A stretch of DNA of 64,000 nt, taken from the NCBI GenBank assembly GCA_902577425.1, contig CACGZD010000003.1, positions 34,177-98,176 on the forward strand, given 5' to 3'. The notes under the pieces are model-generated. The model had not been told where the DNA came from, ran no database searches, and worked only from the letters and a program-made list of their open reading frames with translations. Source of the DNA: an uncultured Alphaproteobacteria bacterium (lineage in GTDB: Bacteria > Pseudomonadota > Alphaproteobacteria > HIMB59 > GCA-002718135). Shown one piece after another: positions 17,978 to 27,573 of the stretch (its first letter is position 1; every line of letters starts with the position of its first letter). A program made the position numbers and the translations under genes.

Positions 17978-18421
17978 TTATAAACTTTTGGCAACTGATA
18001 ATACTTCATCTACATGCCCCTTAACTTTAACTTTATTCCAAGAAAATAAAATTTTACCATTAGTATCTATAATAAATGTTGATCTGTCTATTCCAAAATA
18101 TTTTTTTCCATACATAGATTTTTCAATCCATATTCCTAATTTCTCACAAGCATCATTTAAATCAGAAGCTAATTGATATTTTAAATTAAATTTTTTAGCA
18201 AAATCTATATTTTTTTTTACAGGATCTTTGGAACAACCAATAATTGTAAAACCTATCTTTTTAAATTGATTTAATTTTAATTGAAATTCATTGGCTTCAA
18301 TAGTACAACCTGGGGTATCAGCTTTAGGATAAAAAAAAAGAATAGTTTTGTTTTCTATTTTTTTTGAATCAAATATTTCACCATTAATTAAGTCTAACTT
18401 AATATTAGGAATTATTTTCAC
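17978..18421 (-). CDS. bcp: Thioredoxin-dependent peroxiredoxin, Bcp/PrxQ type
   Basis: A 147-residue peroxide-reducing enzyme. The active site FFYPKADTPGCTIEANEF carries the peroxidatic cysteine, with the PrxQ landmarks GCSKDPVKKNIDFAKKF and STFIIDTNGKI. The resolving cysteine found five residues later in E. coli Bcp is an asparagine here, so it should work as a one-cysteine type or resolve through another residue. The start codon is GTG at 18419-18421. It lies 14 bases downstream of the bactofilin gene on the same strand. Confidence 0.92.
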   Translation of the reverse strand: MKIIPNIKLDLINGEIFDSKKIENKTILFFYPKADTPGCTIEANEFQLKLNQFKKIGFTIIGCSKDPVKKNIDFAKKFNLKYQLASDLNDACEKLGIWIEKSMYGKKYFGIDRSTFIIDTNGKILFSWNKVKVKGHVDEVLSVAKSL

Positions 18422-18435
18422 AAAATGGAAGTTAT

Positions 18436-18900
18436 TTAGTTAGATATACCGTCTTGAAGAGATTTGCTTGTAGATGTGTCTTCTTTTTTCGAACTATCTT
18501 TTATATTTTTAATTTTATCAGAAACTTTAATATCACCATTAATTTTTCCACCTAATTTTATTTGCAAATTTTGATATTCAATAGTTCCAGAAACAGATCC
18601 AGCTTCTTGAATAGTAAGAGTTCCTGAAACTTTGATATCGCCATCCGCCTCTCCCCATATATCGGCATTATGAGCTTCAATAGTTCCTTTGGTTTTACCA
18701 GTTGCTCCAACAATTAGGTTATCAGTTTTCATAGTTACATCAGCATTGCCATCAATTTGTACTTCATCAGCTTGAGTAATATCACCCTTCAATGTTACTC
18801 CATTGCCAATAATAACTTTAGCACTACCCTTTGCGGGTCTGAATACATCCATTGAACCATTATCTGAGTCTTGGTTTTTTTTATTTTTTTCAAACATCAT
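18436..18900 (-). CDS. Bactofilin (polymer-forming cytoskeletal protein)
   Basis: Bactofilins polymerise without nucleotide into right-handed beta-helical filaments that position cell-wall or stalk machinery. The 154-residue protein has a charged N-terminal tail, a central run of short beta-helix turns (VIIGNGVTLKGDIT, VQIDGNADVTMKT, GTIEAHNADIWGEADGD, GTLTIQEAGSVSGTIEY, GGKINGDIKV) and a Lys/Ser-rich tail. Two methionines open the gene; the first is used here. It precedes bcp by 14 bases. No peptidase or wall gene adjoins it. Confidence 0.92.
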   Translation of the reverse strand: MMFEKNKKNQDSDNGSMDVFRPAKGSAKVIIGNGVTLKGDITQADEVQIDGNADVTMKTDNLIVGATGKTKGTIEAHNADIWGEADGDIKVSGTLTIQEAGSVSGTIEYQNLQIKLGGKINGDIKVSDKIKNIKDSSKKEDTSTSKSLQDGISN

Positions 18901-18987
18901 TAAGCCTAATTAAATAAATCTACTATAAAAAATATACTAAGTAAATAGTTATTATATATTAATGTTAAAAGAAAATAATTAAAATGC

Positions 18988-19152
18988 TTATTTCTTTAGA
19001 GTTGCAGCAAATAGTAAAGGTACTATCATGACCAAAGTCATTGGTACAGATGGATTAAATAACCAATACAATAGACCTAAAGAAAACAACATCATCCAGG
19101 TTTCATTTTTTTCTAAAAATCTAAGTTGAATAAAATATTTAAGAGTTTGCAT
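18988..19152 (-). CDS. Small membrane protein, unidentified (54 aa)
   Basis: A short frame in the gap between the bactofilin and SRAP genes: ATG at 19150-19152 and TAA at 18988-18990. It starts MQTLKYFIQLRFLEKNETW and continues with two hydrophobic stretches (MMLFSLGLLYWLF and PMTLVMIVPLLFAATLKK). The charged N-terminus, positive-inside ending and absence of stops make it a credible small inner-membrane protein. It is 29 bases downstream of the SRAP gene on the same strand. No family recognised. Confidence 0.5.
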   Translation of the reverse strand: MQTLKYFIQLRFLEKNETWMMLFSLGLLYWLFNPSVPMTLVMIVPLLFAATLKK

Positions 19153-19181
19153 AGTTAATTAATGTAAAAATAAAATATATA

Positions 19182-19835
19182 TTAATTTAATGGTTTTATA
19201 CAATCTATAGAATTATTTAAAGGATTATTAACATATTTGCTAATAGGATAAAAATCAATATTCTCTTCAATTGATGAAGTAAAATCATTGTCTAAATAGG
19301 AAGAATTATAGTCATTGATATAATTTTCTCCCTCATTTTGTGATAAAATAATTGGCATTCTATCATGGATTTTGTTAAGTTTATAATTTGATTTTTTAGT
19401 AATTATGGTAAAATTTTTATTTATATTCTCTTCAAAATTATTATATTTCCATATTCCAGCAAAATACATTGTCTCACAATTAGGTATGTTAATAAAATAA
19501 GGAATTTTTTCATTTTTATTTTTAAACCATTCATAATAACCATTAGAAGGTATTAAACACTTTCTCTTTAAATATGAATCTTTGAATAGATATTTTTCTT
19601 TTAAAGTTTCTATTCTACTATTTATTACATTTTTTAAAATATTTGTTTTTTTATCATTAAAAGTAAATCCCCAATTTGCACTTTCTAAATCAATTTTTTC
19701 ATTATTAATAATAATTAGAGAATTTTGAGAAGGAGCGATATTATATGACTGAAAATTTTCATTAAATAATGATTTTATATCAAACTTTTTTTTAATTTTA
19801 TTAGAGTTAATTAACTGAATATATCGTCCACACAT
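19182..19835 (-). CDS. SRAP domain protein (YedK/HMCES family)
   Basis: Members crosslink to abasic sites in single-stranded DNA through their N-terminal cysteine, shielding them from breakage. The start chosen is ATG 19833-19835, which gives MCGRY and exposes Cys2 after methionine removal; longer frames upstream would bury it. Other catalytic blocks are visible: NIAPSQ, NSRIET, LIPSNGYYEWFK and HDRMPIIL. The 217-residue length fits. The longer open frame to 19919 runs into the convergent-looking upstream gene on the same strand and is not credible. Confidence 0.9.
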   Translation of the reverse strand: MCGRYIQLINSNKIKKKFDIKSLFNENFQSYNIAPSQNSLIIINNEKIDLESANWGFTFNDKKTNILKNVINSRIETLKEKYLFKDSYLKRKCLIPSNGYYEWFKNKNEKIPYFINIPNCETMYFAGIWKYNNFEENINKNFTIITKKSNYKLNKIHDRMPIILSQNEGENYINDYNSSYLDNDFTSSIEENIDFYPISKYVNNPLNNSIDCIKPLN

Positions 19836-19864
19836 AATTTTAATTATATCCTTTAAAAAACAAA

Positions 19865-20323
19865 TTAAGAAGAACTTGATAAAAGCATTGGTTGAGATAC
19901 CCCTATAGTCATCCAACAATTTTTATATATACCATCTTCCAAAACTTTATTTAAAGTCCATTGAAATCCATACATTTTTCCTTCATTGGATGTAAGTTCT
20001 ATAAAAAAATATGCTGTGTTTTCTTCAACTTTAACTTCAAGAATATTATGTTTTTCATGATTTATCATTACAGAGTAAAATGGAGCATAAATCATTTGAG
20101 TGAATTTCTCAATTGGTCCAGTAAACGCCCTATTGGAAGGATGGGCAAACTCCCAAGTTTGTTCAATACCAGCATTTAAATAAGGTTCATTGTTTTTCAT
20201 TAATGAATTTAACTGAATTTTTACTACATCTTCAGGTTGAATGTTAGGATTAGGTTTTTTCATTTCAGCACTAAGAGATGTGGTGAAAAACATAATAAAT
20301 GATATAGTTATGATTATTCGCAT
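19865..20323 (-). CDS. DUF4864 domain-containing exported protein
   Basis: A 152-residue protein with a signal peptide (residues 1-19, ending SLSA). The mature part is a small NTF2-like domain: EDVVKIQLNSLMKNN, then GIEQTWEFAHPSNRAFTGP and a FTQMIYAPFYSVMI block, matching DUF4864. No activity is known for the family. It is upstream of the SRAP gene by about 30 bases on the same strand and divergent, across 35 bases, from the LysE-type exporter. Confidence 0.75.
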   Translation of the reverse strand: MRIIITISFIMFFTTSLSAEMKKPNPNIQPEDVVKIQLNSLMKNNEPYLNAGIEQTWEFAHPSNRAFTGPIEKFTQMIYAPFYSVMINHEKHNILEVKVEENTAYFFIELTSNEGKMYGFQWTLNKVLEDGIYKNCWMTIGVSQPMLLSSSS

Positions 20324-20358
20324 TTATATAAATTAGTTTAATTTATGATTTTTACAAT

Positions 20359-20958
20359 ATGAGTATATCAGATTTTATACAAGGGTTTATAATTGGGTCA
20401 TCTCTAATTATTGCCATTGGACCACAAAATTTATATGTAATTAACCAAGGATTAAAAAAAAATTACATTCTAACTGTAGTGTTATTATGTAGCTTATCAG
20501 ATAGCTTACTTATTATTTGCGGAATTTATCTATCAAATAGTTTACTTAATTTAAATGAGTCATTAATAATTACTATGAAGTTGATTGGTGGAATTTGGTT
20601 AATTTTATATGGGATCAATAAAATCAAAAATTCAAATAATAATATTATTGAGAATCAAAAATTTAAAAAATTATCATTTAGTAAAGTAATATTTACAACA
20701 CTTGCTATAACTTATGCTAATCCACATGTATATTTAGATACAGTTGTATTACTAGGATCAATTTCAGTAAATTTTGATAACAAATTATCTTTTGGATTGG
20801 GTGCAATAATTTCAAGTTTTTTATTTTTTTTTACCTTAGGTTATTTTTCAAAATTTTTATCAAAATACATTAATTCTAAAAAAGTTTGGTTTTATATTGA
20901 TAATGTAATGGGAGTCTTAATGCTATTATATGGTTTATTTTTTGTATTCATGAATTAA
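20359..20958 (+). CDS. LysE/ArgO family amino-acid exporter
   Basis: A 199-residue, five- to six-helix inner-membrane protein. The LysE signature is at the N-terminus (GFIIGSSLIIAIGPQNLYVINQGL) and in the middle (FTTLAITYANPHVYLDTVVLLG), the latter close to ArgO. These proteins export basic amino acids. The last 24 bases overlap the end of the convergent kinase/peptidase/aminotransferase fusion, a protein whose parts resemble hydroxylysine-degrading enzymes, so a shared basic amino-acid theme is possible but only inferred. Confidence 0.9.
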   Translation: MSISDFIQGFIIGSSLIIAIGPQNLYVINQGLKKNYILTVVLLCSLSDSLLIICGIYLSNSLLNLNESLIITMKLIGGIWLILYGINKIKNSNNNIIENQKFKKLSFSKVIFTTLAITYANPHVYLDTVVLLGSISVNFDNKLSFGLGAIISSFLFFFTLGYFSKFLSKYINSKKVWFYIDNVMGVLMLLYGLFFVFMN

Positions 20959-23949
20959 AAAATCTTTTATTTCTTTACAGACAAAATCAACATTGTCTTT
21001 ATGAAAAATCATTGGTGGCTTAATTTTAATAACATTATTATATGGACCATCAGTACTTAATAAAATTCCTCTATGTCTTAAATTATTAATTAAATTTTTA
21101 GCTAGTTTTGAATTAGGAGCCAATGGATTTCCACTTGTAATTAAATCAATTCCAATAAATAATCCTGTTCCAGTGACACTACTAATTAAATTTGGAAATT
21201 TTGATTTTATTTTATTTAATTCCTTAATAAAATAATTTCCAACAACCTTTGCGTTATTTTGCAAATTTTCTTTCTTTATAAAATCTAATACAGCATTGGC
21301 TACTGCACAAGATACAGGATTTCCTCCAAAGGAATTGAAATACTCCATTCCATTATTAAAAGTATTAGCTATTTTTTCAGTAGTAATAACTGCTGCTATT
21401 GGATGTCCATTGCCCATAGGTTTTCCTAGTGTAACAATATCAGGAATTATATCATGATCTTCAAAGGCCCAAAAATTATTTCCCACTCTTCCAAAACCTG
21501 TTTGAACTTCATCAGCTATACAAAGTGCATTTTTTTTTCTTACAATTTTAAAAATATTTTTTAAGTAATTTTTAGGTAATACTACCTGACCACCACATCC
21601 CAAAATGCTTTCAAAGAAAAATGAAGATAATTTGTTTTTATTATTAAAACTATTATTAATTTTTTCACTAGCTTCACCAATATATTTATTAACCCAATTT
21701 TTATTTTTTTCAGTCCATTTACCTCTTATAGAGTCTGGCATTCTTAATACGTGAACATAATTTTTTTTACCCTCACCACCTTTACTTTTAAATTTATATG
21801 GACTTATATCTATTAATGAATTTGTATGGCCATGATATGCATTATCCATAACTAATATGTTTGTTCCTTTTGTATATGTTTTAGCAATTCTTAATGCTAA
21901 ATCATTTGCTTCTGAGCCTGTACAAACAAAGAATATTTTATTTAGTTTTTTGGGAAAAGTTTTTAATAATTTATCACTATATTCATTAATAATTTTGTAA
22001 AGATATCTAGTATTAGTATTCATTTTTAGATTTTGAGCGACAAGGGCTTTGTGAACAAATTTATTTGAATGACCAACATGAGAAATATTGTTCACACAAT
22101 CTAGATATTTTCTCCCATTTTCATCATAAAAAAATTGATCTTTTGCTTCCAACATATGAAGAGGTTCTTGATATGAAATTGATAAGTTTAAACCAATATT
22201 CTTTTTTCTTTTGGATAAAACATTTTTTATTTTAGATTTGTTGGTAAAAAAAGTTTCAGGAATTTTTAAAATGATATTTGGATCAGGGGAAATTTGCTCC
22301 CAAATCTTGAGTAAATATTCTTCTCCAACTCCAGGAAAATTATTCACTTCATCTAAAAGTGTTGTCATAATTTGAAAATGTAAATGCGGCGTCCAATTAC
22401 CATTAACTTTATAATCTCCAATTTCACCAATCCATTGACCTCTATTTATAGATTGTCCAACTTTTAATTTCCTCATACATTTATTCGATAAATGACCGTA
22501 CAAAGTATAAAATTTATAATTATTAATTTTATGTTCTAAAATAACAGTTGGTCCATAGTCGTATTTAAAATCATTATTATGTAAAACGACGACCTTTCCA
22601 TTTAAAGGAGATTTAATTGGAGTATTTTCATCAACAAAAATATCAATACCTAAATGAACATTTCTTCTTTTACTTGAATTAAAGGATGAAATGTAATGAT
22701 CACTTTTATAAACTTTTCTTTTCTCTTTATATAAACCAATACCAATACCTTTGTTTAAAAATTTTTTAACCAAGCTATTAAGTTTTTTATTTGAAGGGTT
22801 TGATTTTAACAAGATACTAGTTTTATCAAAATGAATAATTTTTTTATTAACTTCATTAAGATCAAAATCAAAAATATTTGTAAATTTTTGTTTTTTTATA
22901 AATTTTAATCTTTGAGTAAAATTACTAATAGGTTCTCGATTACAAATATTTCTAATTACAGCTATAAAAAAATAAGAATCAATTTTATGGAGTTTAAAGA
23001 CTAAATTCCATGCATTCTTTTCGCTTATACTAAGATACTTATTTTCAGGATATTTTTTTCTTTGTTTAGCTGCCATTATGAGAGTAATTACTAAACGTGA
23101 CTTAATCAAGCCTAATAAAGAATAAATCTCATTATCAGAAATAGGATAAATTTTATTATATGAGCCAACTATATTATTAAGAGTATCAAATAAATTTTTA
23201 CTTTGCATTAAGGCATATGAAAGTGCAATTGCGAGATCATTTATTGAAGGAGCGTATATTGAGTCCCCAAAGTCAATTAATCCAACTATTTTTTCATTTT
23301 TAACAACTATATTATAATCATTAGGATCACCGTGAGTAACAGAGTGTTTTAAGTTTTTTTTATTTTTTTTAACAAATTTTTCATGATCATTAATTAAATC
23401 TAAAATCACAGTTTTTTTTAAATTACTAAACAAATTTATAAATTTTTTAACCCAATCTATATTTGATGGATCCCATTCAAATTTTCTTATTGCTTGATTA
23501 TGTATAAAACTATCTAGCTGTTTAGATTGTAATGCCAATAACTCTCCTAATGATCTTTCAATATGATTATTTATTTTTGATTTTGCATACATATTTCCAT
23601 CTATGTAAGTTAAAATTCTAACTGCACACTCTCTATGTTTTTTATCTTGATAAAATAAAATATTTTTATGTAAAATTTCAGGATAAATTTGCTTTAATTG
23701 TTTATTAGATCTCAAATGTTTAATTAACAAGTCTTGATATTCTAGTTGTTTTAAAGACTCTTTTGGATTTGAGATTTTAACAACATATTCTTTAGAACTA
23801 TTAAATTTAATTAGAAAATTTATATCTCTTTCACTATTTAATCTTGATAATTTGAAATTTTTTGATTTAAAAAAATTATAATTTTTTTTTAACCAAAGGG
23901 AAAATTTTGTTACATTAATTAAAGGTGGTTGTTCATCAAAAACTGACAT
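20935..23949 (-). CDS. Three-domain fusion: APH-type kinase, M23 peptidase-like domain, class III aminotransferase/phospho-lyase
   Basis: A 1004-residue protein. Residues ~1-330 are an aminoglycoside-phosphotransferase-like kinase with catalytic HGDPNDYN (206-213) and DFGD (226-229). Residues ~425-540 are an M23/LytM-like fold with metal-ligand positions His432 and Asp436 (HLGID) and PHLHFQ (521-526). Residues ~580-1004 are a class III PLP domain with [20 protein letters not shown] and Lys843 in [10 protein letters not shown], a motif shared with phosphoethanolamine and phosphohydroxylysine phospho-lyases. The kinase plus phospho-lyase pair could phosphorylate a hydroxy-amine and then eliminate phosphate. 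There is no signal peptide, so the M23 domain is probably not acting on cell wall. Confidence 0.88.
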   Translation of the reverse strand: MSVFDEQPPLINVTKFSLWLKKNYNFFKSKNFKLSRLNSERDINFLIKFNSSKEYVVKISNPKESLKQLEYQDLLIKHLRSNKQLKQIYPEILHKNILFYQDKKHRECAVRILTYIDGNMYAKSKINNHIERSLGELLALQSKQLDSFIHNQAIRKFEWDPSNIDWVKKFINLFSNLKKTVILDLINDHEKFVKKNKKNLKHSVTHGDPNDYNIVVKNEKIVGLIDFGDSIYAPSINDLAIALSYALMQSKNLFDTLNNIVGSYNKIYPISDNEIYSLLGLIKSRLVITLIMAAKQRKKYPENKYLSISEKNAWNLVFKLHKIDSYFFIAVIRNICNREPISNFTQRLKFIKKQKFTNIFDFDLNEVNKKIIHFDKTSILLKSNPSNKKLNSLVKKFLNKGIGIGLYKEKRKVYKSDHYISSFNSSKRRNVHLGIDIFVDENTPIKSPLNGKVVVLHNNDFKYDYGPTVILEHKINNYKFYTLYGHLSNKCMRKLKVGQSINRGQWIGEIGDYKVNGNWTPHLHFQIMTTLLDEVNNFPGVGEEYLLKIWEQISPDPNIILKIPETFFTNKSKIKNVLSKRKKNIGLNLSISYQEPLHMLEAKDQFFYDENGRKYLDCVNNISHVGHSNKFVHKALVAQNLKMNTNTRYLYKIINEYSDKLLKTFPKKLNKIFFVCTGSEANDLALRIAKTYTKGTNILVMDNAYHGHTNSLIDISPYKFKSKGGEGKKNYVHVLRMPDSIRGKWTEKNKNWVNKYIGEASEKINNSFNNKNKLSSFFFESILGCGGQVVLPKNYLKNIFKIVRKKNALCIADEVQTGFGRVGNNFWAFEDHDIIPDIVTLGKPMGNGHPIAAVITTEKIANTFNNGMEYFNSFGGNPVSCAVANAVLDFIKKENLQNNAKVVGNYFIKELNKIKSKFPNLISSVTGTGLFIGIDLITSGNPLAPNSKLAKNLINNLRHRGILLSTDGPYNNVIKIKPPMIFHKDNVDFVCKEIKDFLIHEYKK

Positions 23950-23968
23950 ATTATTGATATATATTTAT

Positions 23969-24877
23969 ATGAAACAAATTAAAAATAATTTTATATTCTT
24001 TGGGGCAGTTCATCAAGATTTTGTTTTTGAATTAAAAAATGATTTGATTAAATATAGAACAAATCCTATTAAACATTATGAAAGTTATGGAGGAGTTGCT
24101 CATAATATTGCAAAAGCAGTGGCTGAAAAAGAAAAGGTGTCATTGGTTTCAATTAATTCAGATAATGAAACTATCAATTATTTAAGAAAAAATAAAATTG
24201 AATTTATTAATCTAAATAAAGAAATTCAAAAAAGATATTATGCTATTTTGTTAGATAAATTTAAAAAGTTACAACTAGGTATAGCAAATACAGACGCATA
24301 TGAGCAATTTGAAGGAAAATTAATTAATTTTAAATTAAATAAAAAACTAATAATAATAGATTTAAATTTTTCAGAAAAATTAATAAAAAAAATAATAAAT
24401 AAATATTCAAATGATAACAAAATTATAATCTGTGGGACATCACCATTTAAAATTTATAAAATAAAAAGTCTTTTGAAAAAAATAGATTGTTTAATATTAA
24501 ATAAAGAGGAATTATTTAAATTAACAAATATACGTAATATTTTTAAATCTATAAAATATATTGTTAAAAAAAACTCAAATATCAATTTAGTTATTTCGAA
24601 TGGTGCTAATAAAGCATATGGATATGAATTATCAAAATTTGTTTCTGTGAAACCGCCTAATATCAAAGTTTTAAATGAAAATGGTGCAGGAGATACTATG
24701 GCAGGAAATTATATTTATTATCGATATATGAATTTTACATTAGAAAAATCTTTATTATTAGGTGTAGCAACTGGAAGTATACATGCTAAAAACAAGAAAA
24801 ATATTAAATTTAAATCAGATGACTTAAAAAAAATAAGTAACAAAATTAAGATTCAAAAAGAAAATTTAAATGTTTAA
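23969..24877 (+). CDS. psuK: PfkB family carbohydrate kinase, probable pseudouridine kinase
   Basis: A 302-residue ribokinase-fold enzyme. Start taken at ATG 23969; a TTG fifteen bases upstream is the alternative. The N-terminal FFGAVHQDF and YGGVAHNIAKAVAEK are PfkB substrate-side blocks, and the catalytic anion-hole motif is NGAGDTMAGNY near residue 243. The next gene overlaps by eight bases and encodes pseudouridine-5'-phosphate glycosidase, so the predicted reaction is phosphorylation of pseudouridine at the 5' position. The specific substrate rests on this neighbour rather than on residues. Confidence 0.85.
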   Translation: MKQIKNNFIFFGAVHQDFVFELKNDLIKYRTNPIKHYESYGGVAHNIAKAVAEKEKVSLVSINSDNETINYLRKNKIEFINLNKEIQKRYYAILLDKFKKLQLGIANTDAYEQFEGKLINFKLNKKLIIIDLNFSEKLIKKIINKYSNDNKIIICGTSPFKIYKIKSLLKKIDCLILNKEELFKLTNIRNIFKSIKYIVKKNSNINLVISNGANKAYGYELSKFVSVKPPNIKVLNENGAGDTMAGNYIYYRYMNFTLEKSLLLGVATGSIHAKNKKNIKFKSDDLKKISNKIKIQKENLNV

Positions 24878-25781
24878 TAAGTTTAAAATAAATCCAAAAA
24901 TAAGCAAAGCCATAAATGAAGATAATTCAGTAGTAGCGTTGGAGAGCACTTTAATTAGTCATGGTCTTCCCTATCCTGAGAATATTAAAGTTGCTAATGA
25001 GTCAATAAAAGCTGTTGAAGAAAGTGGATCAGTAGCTGCTACAATTGGTATTATCAAAGGAGAAATAAAAGTAGGTTTAGAGAATGAGGATATTGAAATT
25101 TTAGCTACTAGTAAAAATGTAGAAAAAGTTTCTTTGCATAATATTGCTTTATCAATTTATGAAAAAAAAAATGCCGCAACAACGGTAGCCACAACCATAA
25201 ATATTGCTTCAAAAATTGGAATTAATTTTTTTGCTACTGGTGGTATTGGTGGTGTACATTTAGGTGTAGAAAAAAACAAAGATGTTTCTGCAGATTTGAC
25301 AGAACTAAGCAGAAATAGAATATTTGTTATATCTAGTGGTGCAAAATCAATTTTAGATTTAGAAAAAACATTTGAAACATTAGAGACTTTCGGGATACCT
25401 AGAATTGCATACAATTCAAATTTTATGCCTGGGTTTTGGTATGAAGAGACTAATTATAAAGTAGATAAAAATTTTAATAACATTGATGATATTGCAAATT
25501 ATTTAAGAATTATTAATAATTTAAAACATAAATCTTCTGTTTTAATTTTTAACAAAGTACCAAAAGAAAAAGCAATTGATAAAAATTTAATTGAGAGTTG
25601 GATAGATCTATCAATCAATAAAGCTAAAACTAAAAACATTATAGGTAAAGATTTAACACCTTATTTAATCTCAGAAATAAATTCTCTTTCACAAAACAAG
25701 TCTTTAGAAGCTAATACAGCTTTAATTATTAATAACGCTTTATTAGCAGGAAAAATTGCTAAAAAATTTAGTTTAATTTAG
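24870..25781 (+). CDS. psuG: Pseudouridine-5'-phosphate glycosidase
   Basis: Splits pseudouridine 5'-phosphate into uracil and ribose 5-phosphate, completing pseudouridine recycling from RNA turnover. The 303-residue length is usual. Family blocks seen are VALESTLISHGLPYPEN (catalytic glutamate), AATIGIIKGEIKVGL, ATTVATTINIASKIGINFFATGGIGGVHLG, and the C-terminal TPYLISEINSLSQNKSLEANTALI (quoted in parts of the family alignment; the core is GGIGGVHLG). It overlaps psuK by eight bases and its tail overlaps the convergent nucleoside hydrolase gene by 14 bases. Confidence 0.94.
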   Translation: MFNKFKINPKISKAINEDNSVVALESTLISHGLPYPENIKVANESIKAVEESGSVAATIGIIKGEIKVGLENEDIEILATSKNVEKVSLHNIALSIYEKKNAATTVATTINIASKIGINFFATGGIGGVHLGVEKNKDVSADLTELSRNRIFVISSGAKSILDLEKTFETLETFGIPRIAYNSNFMPGFWYEETNYKVDKNFNNIDDIANYLRIINNLKHKSSVLIFNKVPKEKAIDKNLIESWIDLSINKAKTKNIIGKDLTPYLISEINSLSQNKSLEANTALIINNALLAGKIAKKFSLI

Positions 25782-26715
25782 CAAGTTCTTTTTTTAACAT
25801 TTTAAAAAAAGCTTCTGAATCTGCTTCAGTTATAACATTGCAGTTAGATTTAAGTTTTTTCACTCCTAACCAATCAACTACTGTTTCACCTCTTGTTAAA
25901 TTGGAATCTTCTTCAACTTGAACATGAACTTTTTTACCTTTAAAAATTTTATTATTGATTAAATAAGCAATGACACATGGATCATGGAGTGGAGACTCAT
26001 TTGACTTATATAGATCTCTATGAAATCTAGAGTAAAATTTCATCAAATCAGCAAAGAAAATAGATGCTTTATTATTATTTGATTTAATAGAGTTTATAAT
26101 TTCATCATTAACATTTACTTTATGTGTGACATCTAAGCCCATCATAGTTATTTCAATGCCAGAATTAAAAACAACATTTGCTGCATGTGGATCAACATAG
26201 ATATTAAATTCTGCAGCTGGAGTAATATTACCTAAACACATTGCGGCACCACCCATTAGAACTATTTCTTTGATATTATCTTTTATTGATGGATCTTTTT
26301 GAAGACTTAAAGCGATATTTGTTAAAGGACCTGTAGGACATAAATAAATTGGTTCATCTGATCCATTACATTCTTTAATAATAAAATCTATGGCGCTCAT
26401 TTCTTCAATCTGATGATTTGGCTCTAAATGTATTGGGTCACCATCGGTATCCAAACCACTTTTTCCATGAACATGCTCAGCTGTAACCAAATCATAAATT
26501 AATGGCTTATCAGAACCTGCATAAATTGGTATATCTTGTCTTTTTAGTAATGAACAAATTTTAAGAGCGTTTAGTTTTGTATTTTCTAATGTTGCATTAC
26601 CTCCAACACAGGTAATACCTAATAAATCAATTTCATTACTTGCAACAGCAAGCATTATAGCTACAGCATCATCATGACCAGGATCACAATCTAAAATAAT
26701 TTTTTTCTTTATCAA
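25768..26715 (-). CDS. Inosine/uridine-preferring nucleoside hydrolase
   Basis: A 315-residue ribonucleoside hydrolase that releases free base and ribose. The calcium-binding signature is LDCDPGHDDA at 8-17 (DxDxxxDD), with CPTGPLTNIALSL, LMGGAAMCLGNITPAAEFNIYVDPHAANVV (core EFNIYVDPHAA) and LHDPCVIAYL as the remaining active-site blocks. Which nucleoside is preferred cannot be told. It starts with TTG, overlapping the PhyH stop, so those two are coupled. Its 3' end meets psuG, giving a local nucleoside-recycling theme. Confidence 0.92.
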   Translation of the reverse strand: MIKKKIILDCDPGHDDAVAIMLAVASNEIDLLGITCVGGNATLENTKLNALKICSLLKRQDIPIYAGSDKPLIYDLVTAEHVHGKSGLDTDGDPIHLEPNHQIEEMSAIDFIIKECNGSDEPIYLCPTGPLTNIALSLQKDPSIKDNIKEIVLMGGAAMCLGNITPAAEFNIYVDPHAANVVFNSGIEITMMGLDVTHKVNVNDEIINSIKSNNNKASIFFADLMKFYSRFHRDLYKSNESPLHDPCVIAYLINNKIFKGKKVHVQVEEDSNLTRGETVVDWLGVKKLKSNCNVITEADSEAFFKMLKKELAKLN

Positions 26716-27569
26716 ATAAATCCTTTTAATGGCATACTAGATCTTTGTAACCAATTATTAGATGAATATTTACAATTTCCATCAATAACATGTAGAGTGT
26801 ACGCATGACGTGATTTATTAGAGGTATTTTCACAAGAATAATGAGGCAATCTTCCATGTAACATTACTAAAGATCCTTTTTTAACTTCTAATGGAGTTGT
26901 TGTTTTTTCAAAAGGAGTATTATCTAGTGTCTTAAGGGTCATTACATTATCAATTTTAGTAAATAATTTTCTAAGTGGACCTTTATGCCCACCTGGTGCT
27001 ACCCATAAACAACCATTATCAATATTAGCATCTTCTAGAGCTACCCAAAAACCTACAGCACTTTCTGGTTCAGTATACAAAAAAGTAGAGTCTTGATGAC
27101 ACACTACTTCGCCTCCAATATTTGGTTGTTTAAAAATATACATAGATTGTAACAATAAAGGTTTAGAAATATTAATATTTTTAGCAATTTGATCCAAATC
27201 TGATCTATGTGAAAAATGATAAAAATCTTCATCTAAGTCATGTAGAGCATGACCAATTTTATTAATTACAAATTTTTTATCATTAACTAGATTTCCTTCA
27301 TTATCAAAAGCTTTATCTTCAAAAAAAAATCTGATTTTATCTCCTGATTCTAAAAAATATTTATCATCTACATGATTTTGATTTTTTGTATCAAAAATAG
27401 ATTTTACTGATTCAGCATCAAAATTTTCTATTAGTTTTTCTGATTTATTAATTAACTTGTCACATTCTTCATGTGTATAAAAATCTTCTATAACCAAAAA
27501 ACCATTATTATCCCAAAAATCTTGCATTTTTTTATCTAAAGGGAGATTGCCTCTGTTGAATCTAAGCAT
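26712..27569 (-). CDS. Phytanoyl-CoA dioxygenase (PhyH) family oxygenase
   Basis: A 2-oxoglutarate/Fe(II)-dependent oxygenase of 285 residues. Start taken at ATG 27567-27569; a TTG five codons upstream would overlap the preceding gene. The iron ligands are His and Asp in VVCHQDST and a C-terminal His in LHGRLPHYSCEN, with the 2-oxoglutarate arginine in NKSRHAYTLHVID. N-terminal DKKMQDFWDNNGFLVIEDF is the family opening. The substrate is unknown; marine relatives act on diverse small molecules. It is followed immediately by the nucleoside hydrolase. Confidence 0.87.
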   Translation of the reverse strand: MLRFNRGNLPLDKKMQDFWDNNGFLVIEDFYTHEECDKLINKSEKLIENFDAESVKSIFDTKNQNHVDDKYFLESGDKIRFFFEDKAFDNEGNLVNDKKFVINKIGHALHDLDEDFYHFSHRSDLDQIAKNINISKPLLLQSMYIFKQPNIGGEVVCHQDSTFLYTEPESAVGFWVALEDANIDNGCLWVAPGGHKGPLRKLFTKIDNVMTLKTLDNTPFEKTTTPLEVKKGSLVMLHGRLPHYSCENTSNKSRHAYTLHVIDGNCKYSSNNWLQRSSMPLKGFI

Positions 27570-27573
27570 TAAA

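Noticed and set aside
22100..22700. M23-like middle domain of the fusion as a true cell-wall hydrolase
   Set aside because: The metal ligands look intact, but the protein has no signal peptide and is flanked by two cytoplasmic enzyme domains, so a wall-hydrolase call is not supported.
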